A program made the translations under genes and the position numbers. Under the pieces are notes generated by a model. That model had not been told where the DNA came from. It was given only the letters and a program-made list of their open reading frames with translations, and made no database searches. 9,890 bases of DNA from Chitinophaga pinensis (GTDB lineage Bacteria; Bacteroidota; Bacteroidia; Flavobacteriales_D; Crocinitomicaceae): NCBI GenBank assembly GCA_945897765.1, contig CAMDGP010000063.1, positions 1-9,890 on the forward strand, written 5' to 3'. This document shows, piece by piece, positions 1-6,471 of this stretch; positions within the stretch are counted from its first letter, which is position 1; the number at the start of each line of letters is the position of its first letter.

Positions 1-167
1 TAAAATGCATTAGGATTTCCGTTTTTTGATTGTTCTCTTATAAAGTCTTTCAATTCCTCTTGAAAAAAGGATGAAGATTCGTTGAATTTATGCTCTAAAA
101 ATTCAGTTGAATTGTTTTCCGAGTAGGCAATTACTTTATCCGTTTGAAAATCAAAAAAGTTTGTCAT
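1..167 (-). CDS. N-terminal fragment of an unknown protein (runs off the left edge)
   Basis: An open frame of 55 codons starts with ATG at 167-165 and runs without a stop to base 1, so the gene is 5'-complete and cut by the window edge. The visible protein begins MTNFFDFQTDKV and continues as a polar, Phe- and Glu-rich chain (for example SSSFFQEELKDFIREQ). No signal peptide, membrane segment or known motif is visible. A strong Bacteroidota promoter lies 75 to 104 bases upstream of the start, which supports the gene being real. It diverges from the helicase at 309. I do not recognise the family and assign no function. Confidence 0.6.
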   Translation of the reverse strand, partial: MTNFFDFQTDKVIAYSENNSTEFLEHKFNESSSFFQEELKDFIREQSKNGNPNAF

Positions 168-207
168 TTAGTTTCTTTAATAAAAAATCAATAAGTATTT
201 CTTCAAA

Positions 208-242
208 TTTGGAAGCAAGCTAAATTAATTTTTGTACTTTAC
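208..242 (+). promoter_or_regulatory. Candidate helicase promoter
   Basis: TTTG at 208-211 is followed 23 bases later by TACTTTAC (235-242), an imperfect TAnnTTTG box. Transcription would begin near 250 and leave a leader of about 60 bases before the ATG at 309. The last box base is A/C instead of the preferred G and the spacer is long, so this is a tentative call. Its -7 box abuts the -7 box of the divergent minus-strand promoter. Confidence 0.3.
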
Positions 243-271
243 AAAGCTACAATATTTAATTTTACAACAAA
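242..271 (-). promoter_or_regulatory. Bacteroidota-type promoter for the left-edge gene
   Basis: Read on the minus strand, TTTG (271-268) is followed by an 18-base spacer and TAGCTTTG (249-242). This is an exact match to the Bacteroidota -33/-7 pattern (TTTG, about 19 bases, TAnnTTTG). Transcription would start near 235 and give a leader of roughly 65-70 bases before the ATG at 167. It overlaps the candidate plus-strand promoter of the helicase. Confidence 0.6.
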
Positions 272-308
272 GACGTAAAGATTTGAAACAAGCCAATAAT
301 ATCTTTTT

Positions 309-1721
309 ATGTTGAATTTCAATCAAATTGATTTTAAACAACACGTTAATTCAAATTTTGGTTTTGAATTAACTTCTGATCAAGTTGTGGCTTTGGATAA
401 TTTTGTTTCTTTCCTCGAAGATTCCGATAAACATTCTATTTTTATTCTGTCAGGCTATGCGGGAACTGGTAAATCTTCTTTGGTAGCACAATTAATAAAA
501 ACGCTTAAAACTTATCAAATAAAATCAAGGTTGTTAGCACCCACAGGACGTGCAGCCAAAGTTTTTTCAGCTTTCGCAAATGAACAAGGTTTTACGATTC
601 ATAAACAAATCTATTTCTCTGGAAATGAGCTTTCAGGAAATAAACCTACCAAAGCAAAAAACTTATACAAAAACACGATTTTTTTCGTTGATGAATGTTC
701 AATGATTGCTGGTTTTGACCCAAGTGAAGGTTCAAATTTATTAGAAGATTTGATTTCTTATGTTCAAGATGGCGATAATTGCAAATTGGTTTTTATGGGT
801 GATAATGGGCAGCTTCCTCCAGTTGGTCAAGAACAATCGCCTGTTTTTTCTTCTGAATTTTGGAAAACAAATTTCCCCTTTTTGTTTATTTATCTTTCTA
901 TCTTAGAAAAAGTAGTTAGAACAGATGAATTTTCTTCCATTTTGGAAAACGCGACCTATTTAAGAAGTATTGAAGATTATCAATTACCCCTTTTTTGTAA
1001 AATAGACGGTAAAGAAGTAATTTCAATAACAGGACTAGAAGTAAAAGAAATATTGGAATCTTCTTATGATAAAGTAGGGCAGGAGCAAAGTATTTTGTTA
1101 ACCTTATCAAATAAAAGAGCCAATAAATGGAATCAAGAAATTCGGGCGAGTTTATTGTATCGTGAAGAAATACTTGAACGAGGAGACCGAATGATGGTGG
1201 TTAAAAACAATTATTTCTGGCTGGACCCACTTAGTGAAATTGGATTTATTGCGAATGGAGAAATTTTTACAATAACTAGATTTATTAAACTTGAAAATCA
1301 ATATGGTTTTGATTTTGCACATGTTCGCATTCAATTTTCTGACACGAATGATGAAAAGGAATACGATGTGATAATTTTACTAGAAGCCTTGATTTCTGAA
1401 TCTCCAAATATTCCAAGAGCTCGACTGAAAGAACTTTTTTTTGAAATCGAAAAAGACTATCTCCAAGAAAGGAATAAAAGCAAACGATATCAACAAATAC
1501 TAAAGAATCCATATTTCAACGCGCTTCAAGTTAAGTATGCCAATGCCATAACAGTACATAAATCACAAGGTGGACAATGGGAACATGTTTTTATTGATTA
1601 CGGATTTATTCCTGAAGAAATGAAAAATCGTGGATATTTGCGTTGGCTTTATACAGCAGTTACTCGTGCCACTAAAAAGTTGTATTTGGTTAATTTCCCA
1701 GAGGATTTGATGGGAGTTTAA
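309..1721 (+). CDS. SF1B DNA helicase, Dda/RecD-like (UvrD_C_2 type)
   Basis: This 470-residue protein is predicted to be a cytoplasmic ATP-dependent 5'-3' DNA helicase acting in repair or recombination. The superfamily 1 motifs occur in order. They are a Q-motif region (LTSDQ, residues 21-25), Walker A GYAGTGKSS (49-57), motif Ia APTGRAAK (77-84), Walker B VDECSM (127-132), motif III GDNGQLPPVG (164-173), motif IV-like LEKVVRT (199-205), motif V TVHKSQGGQW (415-424) and motif VI YTAVTRA (448-454). The TVHKSQG/AVTRA pair is typical of the C-terminal domain shared by RecD2, TraA and phage T4 Dda. The length fits the single-subunit helicases common in Flavobacteriia and is too short for RecD2, which carries a long N-terminal region. 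The ATG at 309 is the only start that keeps the Q-motif region without an excessive leader. The stop overlaps that of the convergent gene. The family call is firm; the exact pathway is inference. Confidence 0.9.
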   Translation: MLNFNQIDFKQHVNSNFGFELTSDQVVALDNFVSFLEDSDKHSIFILSGYAGTGKSSLVAQLIKTLKTYQIKSRLLAPTGRAAKVFSAFANEQGFTIHKQIYFSGNELSGNKPTKAKNLYKNTIFFVDECSMIAGFDPSEGSNLLEDLISYVQDGDNCKLVFMGDNGQLPPVGQEQSPVFSSEFWKTNFPFLFIYLSILEKVVRTDEFSSILENATYLRSIEDYQLPLFCKIDGKEVISITGLEVKEILESSYDKVGQEQSILLTLSNKRANKWNQEIRASLLYREEILERGDRMMVVKNNYFWLDPLSEIGFIANGEIFTITRFIKLENQYGFDFAHVRIQFSDTNDEKEYDVIILLEALISESPNIPRARLKELFFEIEKDYLQERNKSKRYQQILKNPYFNALQVKYANAITVHKSQGGQWEHVFIDYGFIPEEMKNRGYLRWLYTAVTRATKKLYLVNFPEDLMGV

Positions 1722-4102
1722 ATCCTAAAATCCTTATACCTCAAAACTTCATTGCCAATCTTTACTCTGCTTTTTTCAATAGAAGAATTAAGTTGGTCGA
1801 TGAGCTTTTTGGCTTTTTCTTGACTGAGGTATTTACTAGCGTTGATGTTCAATTCAAGTTTCAATTGATTCATAACGGCAACACTTCTAAAAGCACTTAG
1901 AGCATCATTTTTTGTGATTTTACCACTTGTAATTAATTCTTGAATTTTACTATGATTCTTAACAATCAAATTTGAAACAACAGGATCTGTGTAGGAATCA
2001 ATTCGGAAGTATATCAAGCGATCGACTTTTATAAAAAGATTTGTTTTACGCAAACTGGCAAACAAACTATCTGCTCTTGCAATTTTCATTTCTTCAGTGG
2101 TTTTTCCCGGATAATTGGGCAACTCAATCGCTTCTAAATCTTTCACTAAAGAACCATTTTCCCATTTTCCAACACCATTTCCATTAATTTCAAAGATGAA
2201 AGTTAATTGACTGTCATCTATTTGTTGGAAGAATTTTTTTAAAAGTGTACTATCTTTTCCTTGAAAAATGGTTTTGCTAAGGGTGTAAGCATCCGATTCA
2301 AATAAATCTTTGAATTCAATTTTAATATCCGCATCGTAGAAAGGTTCGATGTCAACTTTACTCACGTGCATCATCACTTCGTCGGCATTCTCTCCAACTA
2401 AATCTTCCGGGATAGCAATCAAGCGAACTTCAAAAGTTTCTTGTTTATCTGAGGCTGGAAAGATAAATTCTTGTGTTTTTATATCAAACGTGGTTGAATC
2501 ATCAAAAATGTAAAGTCCATCCACTTCTGTGAAATTCACCCATTTCAAACCCATCTGACGTTTGTAATTGTCTAAAATTCCTTTTTTATCTTGGTATTCT
2601 TTCAAAACAGGCGCTCGTTCTTCCACTAATGAATTTAATTCAGATTCGGTTGCTTCGTATTCCAAATAAAGGTCGACAAGTTCTGTTTGTCTTCTATTTC
2701 GCGCTTTTCGTTTTGATTTCGTATTTGGCGTTTGATTGATAGGTCCACCAAAACTATTTTCTTTTTTGAATTTTCGATCTTTACGTGTTAAATGCTTGGG
2801 TGTGTGATAATTTTGCTTCGTATGTTCACCGTATTCTGCTTCTTTTTGTTGAATCAAAACATAAACTTCTTCAAGTGATTTTTGAAGCGTGGTGACTTGT
2901 TCGTTGTAGCCATTTTTACCTTTTAAACTATTTTCAAGTTCTTTGAAGGTATTATTATGTAAGTCATTAATTACATTTTGGAAAGTAGCACCTTTTGAAA
3001 AAGTAGAGTCTGGAGAAAGGAAGCGCGTATTTTCAGAGCCAAAAAGATGATAGGTAAAACCATTTTTTTCAATGACAATTGTGGTTTGTTTTGTGGTATT
3101 GTAACCCCAAACATCAAAATGAAGATTCGTTTGTTTTCCATTGCCACACGTTTCCATTGTTCGGCTAATCATTCGATAAGGAAGCACTTCTTTATTTTCA
3201 ACCTTTACGTCATAAGGGAAAAGTCCAATTGCTTTTGGAAGGCCTTTGTTCCAATTTCCTTCATCGTCTCTTTCTCGTTCTGCTAAAATTCCAGCTGTGT
3301 AGCTTCCATCACCAGCAGCAAGCAAAAAATTCTCAAATTCATTTGATTTCCCACCCAAATTGCGAAAGATTTGTAAGGTGTATTTTTCTATAGTTTCGTT
3401 AATTGCTTTGTGCTGTGCCTCTAAAATCTGAACTTGTTCTTCAGGGGAAACAAAACCTAATTGTCCCAACAAAACACAACGATCGTAAAGTGATAAATTA
3501 CTATTAAAAATCGGACTTCTTTTAGGATCAAAAATCGCTTCGTAGTTTTTTGAACGTTCAATTTGTTTGGGAAGATTTTCTGAAAATATTAACAAATAGC
3601 AATCAAATATTTCCTTATTGATTTCATTTTTTCCAGTTTGAATCGAATTCAGTGTTTTATTGAGCATCCAAACTGCGGTTTTATTCGACAGTTCAAGAAT
3701 CAATCCTTTTGGCGCTTTTGCAATTTCAGCACTTCGGATAACCAACAATTCAGGTTCATTGATGATAATTGATTCCAATGAGTCGTAGTTTGTTTGACCA
3801 CTTTTCATAGGGATATTTGGACCGAAATATTCAAATGCATATCCGAAATTTCGTTCTAGAATTGGACTTTTTCGAACAACATGAAAAAGATAAGATTTTA
3901 TTTCAGCAGAAAGAATACTGTTAACTTGAGCTTTTGTTATTAAAGAAATTTGTAAACATAAAAGCACTAAAATCAATTTTACTGAAAACGAAGCAGAAAG
4001 GATTTTGTCCAAAGCAATCGTTTTAACGCAGTAAATTACTCTTGATTTTATCATTCTCCCAAAAATAACTAAAGAATTGAGTGAATGTTTCATTTCAGCC
4101 AT
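1718..4102 (-). CDS. Large secreted protein of unknown function with coiled-coil segments
   Basis: The frame encodes up to 794 residues. A hydrophobic stretch (KLILVLLCLQISLITKAQ, residues 42-59) looks like a Sec signal peptide with cleavage after A58. No in-frame start gives a short n-region. Possible starts are M1, M4 and M17 (ATG at 4054-4052), and M17 gives the most reasonable leader (about 42 residues). There is no lipobox, and no T9SS domain at the C-terminus, which ends RYKDFRI. The mature part is mostly alpha/beta, with charged, probably coiled-coil helices near 383-425 and 470-515. A very basic linker (KRKARNRR, 464-471) precedes the second helix. Residues 520-720 look beta-rich, and a helical C-terminal tail follows. 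I recognise no catalytic motif. It lies 102 bases downstream of the M61 peptidase on the same strand and could be co-transcribed. A periplasmic or envelope location is inferred from the signal peptide only. Confidence 0.8.
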   Translation of the reverse strand: MAEMKHSLNSLVIFGRMIKSRVIYCVKTIALDKILSASFSVKLILVLLCLQISLITKAQVNSILSAEIKSYLFHVVRKSPILERNFGYAFEYFGPNIPMKSGQTNYDSLESIIINEPELLVIRSAEIAKAPKGLILELSNKTAVWMLNKTLNSIQTGKNEINKEIFDCYLLIFSENLPKQIERSKNYEAIFDPKRSPIFNSNLSLYDRCVLLGQLGFVSPEEQVQILEAQHKAINETIEKYTLQIFRNLGGKSNEFENFLLAAGDGSYTAGILAERERDDEGNWNKGLPKAIGLFPYDVKVENKEVLPYRMISRTMETCGNGKQTNLHFDVWGYNTTKQTTIVIEKNGFTYHLFGSENTRFLSPDSTFSKGATFQNVINDLHNNTFKELENSLKGKNGYNEQVTTLQKSLEEVYVLIQQKEAEYGEHTKQNYHTPKHLTRKDRKFKKENSFGGPINQTPNTKSKRKARNRRQTELVDLYLEYEATESELNSLVEERAPVLKEYQDKKGILDNYKRQMGLKWVNFTEVDGLYIFDDSTTFDIKTQEFIFPASDKQETFEVRLIAIPEDLVGENADEVMMHVSKVDIEPFYDADIKIEFKDLFESDAYTLSKTIFQGKDSTLLKKFFQQIDDSQLTFIFEINGNGVGKWENGSLVKDLEAIELPNYPGKTTEEMKIARADSLFASLRKTNLFIKVDRLIYFRIDSYTDPVVSNLIVKNHSKIQELITSGKITKNDALSAFRSVAVMNQLKLELNINASKYLSQEKAKKLIDQLNSSIEKSRVKIGNEVLRYKDFRI

Positions 4103-4204
4103 TAATTATAGTTGATTTTTAAATTGAACAATTGTTTTTTCGGAGGAATTGCAATGTTTAAATTACTTTTCGTCCTGGTTATTCATTAAAGATTGAATAG
4201 TTTA

Positions 4205-5947
4205 TTATTGTTGATTTACCGCAGCCCAAGCTTTCAAAGCTGTTTTTTGTACCTCTGAAAGTTGCTCTTGAAGTTGTATTTCGAATTTTGGATAGAAAGA
4301 TGAATCGTTGGCTGTCAAAGTGATTTCTTGCAATTTTCCATTTCGAATGATAGTCAATGAATTTGTTTCCGAAGCAGAAAATGTTAACCAGTTATCTAAG
4401 TCATTGTTGAGTTTGTAGCCGTTTACGCTCAGAATTTCATCACCGATTGAACATATGAATGAAGCAGGACTATCTGTTGCAATTGCTGTAACAACAACAT
4501 TTCCATTTTTTGGTAAAACCTTCATTCCAAGTTTACTTTCAGCGTAAGATTTACTCGGTATTTTGGCAATTTTCAATCCAATATAATTCAAACATTCATT
4601 TATGATTTGTTCGTAATCTTCTGTTCCGTAGAAATAATTGGTAAAAAGCGCGTCGAATGAAATTCCTGCAGTTGTCTCTAAAATGTGTTTGTAAGTATCA
4701 GCATCGTAACCGATTCCTTTTTGAGCGAAATCTGTGTAAAGCGAACGCATCGCTTCTTCTAAGCCTTTTTGGTTGTTGGTCGCACGACGAATGTAAATAT
4801 CACTTACAAAAGCCAACAAACAGCCTTCGGTGTAAATAGACGTTTTTCTGCCGGGAATTCCAGGAACGTAACCATCTAACCACGTGTCAAATGAAGATTG
4901 CGCAACAGAATAATTGAATCTTCCAACGTTGTCGAAGTGTTTTTGCAATTGGTCGTTGAATTCTAAAAAGTAATTCGCTAAGTCAAAAACGCCACTTTTC
5001 AGTAAATACAAATCGCCCATATAAGTCGTCACACCTTCATAAACGTAGCCCAATTCAGAGTAATTTTCTTGACCGAAATTGTAAGGTAACATATCCGTTG
5101 GGCGAATGCTTTTCACATTCCAAACGTGGTACAATTCATGTGACGAAACGCCCAATAATTCTTTGTAAAGATCTTTGAAAACCTGATGGCTTGGACCTAA
5201 AGTAATAACTGTTGTTGTTAAATGTTCCACGCCGTGATAAGCAGTGTAGGGCAGGGCGTGAATTAAAAAATGAAACTCTTGTGTCGGAAAATGCCCGAAA
5301 TGTTCGATTTGTTTGGTCGTAAATTTTTTGAAATCTTCAACGACTCTTTCCCAAGGAATAGTTGAAATTCCATTGAACCAAATATAAAATTTATAACCTT
5401 GAACTTCGTATGAAGCTGATTCCAATTGCGACGAACAAATAAAAGGTGAATCGGCTAATTCATCAAAATCTTTTGCAAAAAGGACATTGCTTTCTTGTTT
5501 CAGTCCACAAGCAATTTCCCATTCTGCATTGATTTCCAATTTTAATTCAATTGGAGCATTTATCAATTCAGGAACGTAAACCATGCAATTCACAGGGTTT
5601 ACATACAATTGATGTTCATCGAAATAAGTCGAACCAGCATTCAATTCATTCGCGAAATACAAATATTCAACAGTGATTGAGTCTGAATTTTCACTTTCAA
5701 TTTCCCACGTATCTTTATTTGTTTTACGATAAGTCCGTTCTTTCGAATTCGCATCCAAAACACGAAATCCTTTTACGTTTTTCGCAAAGTTCCCCAATTC
5801 ATATCGTCCCGGTCGCCAAGCTGGCAATTTCACCGTCGTAATTTTATCATTTACAGGAAATTCCGCACGAATCTTCACAAAGCGCTGTTGTGGATTTTCG
5901 GTTGTGATTTGATAGTTTACCATAGAGTTTTTAGTATCTGTTTGCAT
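4205..5947 (-). CDS. M61-family metallopeptidase (glycyl aminopeptidase-like) with C-terminal PDZ domain
   Basis: This 580-residue zinc peptidase belongs to the family of Sphingomonas glycyl aminopeptidase. Residues 10-175 form the N-terminal beta domain, with LPAWRPGRYELGNFA (41-55) typical of the family. The catalytic region has HGVEH (238-242), the HExxH zinc motif HELYHVWN (270-277) and the downstream Glu ligand in YEGVTTYMGD (303-312, E304). The conserved block FNYSVAQSSFDTWLDGY lies at 344-360. A PDZ domain follows at about 472-545 (VVVTAIATDSPAS, GDEILSVNGYKL), presumably for substrate binding. There is no signal peptide or lipobox, so it is predicted to be cytoplasmic, as are several flavobacterial homologues. 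M9 is an alternative start, and the N-terminal 8 residues are not informative. The reaction, release of N-terminal Gly or Ala from peptides, is known for one characterised relative and is only inferred here. Confidence 0.92.
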   Translation of the reverse strand: MQTDTKNSMVNYQITTENPQQRFVKIRAEFPVNDKITTVKLPAWRPGRYELGNFAKNVKGFRVLDANSKERTYRKTNKDTWEIESENSDSITVEYLYFANELNAGSTYFDEHQLYVNPVNCMVYVPELINAPIELKLEINAEWEIACGLKQESNVLFAKDFDELADSPFICSSQLESASYEVQGYKFYIWFNGISTIPWERVVEDFKKFTTKQIEHFGHFPTQEFHFLIHALPYTAYHGVEHLTTTVITLGPSHQVFKDLYKELLGVSSHELYHVWNVKSIRPTDMLPYNFGQENYSELGYVYEGVTTYMGDLYLLKSGVFDLANYFLEFNDQLQKHFDNVGRFNYSVAQSSFDTWLDGYVPGIPGRKTSIYTEGCLLAFVSDIYIRRATNNQKGLEEAMRSLYTDFAQKGIGYDADTYKHILETTAGISFDALFTNYFYGTEDYEQIINECLNYIGLKIAKIPSKSYAESKLGMKVLPKNGNVVVTAIATDSPASFICSIGDEILSVNGYKLNNDLDNWLTFSASETNSLTIIRNGKLQEITLTANDSSFYPKFEIQLQEQLSEVQKTALKAWAAVNQQ

Positions 5948-6013
5948 GTTGAATTGCTAGTTAATTATAAATAGAAATCAGAAATTATTATTTTTTTGGT
6001 TTAAGAAACAATA

Positions 6014-6235
6014 TTAATCAAGTTGCAACTGGTAATCATTTATAAACTCTCTAATCTTCTCTCTTACTTCCTCAAATGCTTTATATTTTTCATTTGAAAG
6101 ATTATTAAATTTCATCTCATTTCTTAAATGTTGATCCAAATCCCAAAGTGCTAGCTTCCATTTGTAACCATCTAATGCATTTCTTATATCTTCAGCTTCT
6201 TCTACTGAATCAAATTCTAAAGTTACTTTTCCCAT
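6014..6235 (-). CDS. Small acidic protein of unknown function (73 aa)
   Basis: A compact 73-residue frame starts MGKVTLEFDSVEEAED and is rich in Glu, Asp and Lys. It has a short beta strand followed by helices (DIRNALDGYKWKLALWDLDQ, 16-35; EKYKAFEEVREKIREFINDY, 49-68). There is no signal peptide or membrane segment. From memory, the layout 'K-x-T-L-E-F... (A/L)LW-(D/E)-(L/F)DQ-x-LR' resembles small proteins found in phages and in scattered flavobacterial genomes. I could not check this, so no function is assigned. It lies 66 bases upstream of the M61 gene on the same strand and downstream of the ABC-F terminator, so it needs its own promoter. None with a good TAnnTTTG box was found. Coherent composition and an ATG start make it likely real. 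Confidence 0.7.
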   Translation of the reverse strand: MGKVTLEFDSVEEAEDIRNALDGYKWKLALWDLDQHLRNEMKFNNLSNEKYKAFEEVREKIREFINDYQLQLD

Positions 6236-6326
6236 GATTTTGTGATTTTAGTTTTGAATTATAACTTGAAATTAATAAAATTTTGAAATTTTTTCTTGAA
6301 TAATTTGATTCTGATTAGACTTGAAA

Positions 6327-6390
6327 TAAAAAAAGAAGCCACAAATTAACGAATTTCACTTTCTTCGTGTTAATTCGTTAATTCGTGGCT
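6327..6390 (-). terminator. Long inverted repeat with U-tract, terminator of the ABC-F gene
   Basis: Arms at 6337-6355 and 6372-6390 (19 bases each) are complementary except at one position and enclose a 16-base loop. In minus-strand RNA that position becomes a G-U pair, so the stem is continuous. It is followed directly by a run of seven U (plus-strand A at 6328-6334). Orientation and position downstream of the ABC-F stop (6472) fit an intrinsic terminator for that gene. The right arm contains two copies of TTAATTCG in tandem (6370-6385). Such long arms ending in GTGGCT suggest a dispersed intergenic repeat doing terminator duty. Confidence 0.75.
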
Positions 6391-6436
6391 AAATGTTATT
6401 TTAAGTAAGATAAATTGTATAAGCTAGATTTGAGTT

Positions 6437-6453
6437 GTACGAGAAAATCGTAC
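6437..6453. repeat. Short perfect hairpin after the ABC-F stop
   Basis: GTACGA (6437-6442) and TCGTAC (6448-6453) form a perfect 6-bp stem around a 5-base loop. An alternative longer-range pairing TTGTAC (6435-6440)/GTACAA (6460-6465) is also possible. It sits between the ABC-F stop and the main terminator. No U-tract follows, so it is not a terminator by itself; a 3'-end stabilising hairpin is possible. Confidence 0.35.
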
Positions 6454-6471
6454 TACTGAGTACAAATTAAA

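Noticed and set aside
299..306. TATCTTTT just before the helicase start as a -7 box
   Set aside because: It would put the transcription start inside the coding region, so it cannot serve the ATG at 309.
916..1512. Three minus-strand open reading frames of 60-75 codons inside the helicase
   Set aside because: They overlap helicase motifs that are clearly coding on the plus strand; their translations have no recognisable content.
3047..3286. Plus-strand open reading frame of 79 codons inside the large secreted gene
   Set aside because: Phe/Ile/Cys-rich translation and complete overlap with a long coherent gene on the other strand; no promoter ahead of it.
4103..4204. Possible promoter or terminator between the M61 gene and the large secreted gene
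   Set aside because: I found neither a TAnnTTTG box with a proper -33 element nor a hairpin with a U-tract; read-through is as likely as an unseen promoter.
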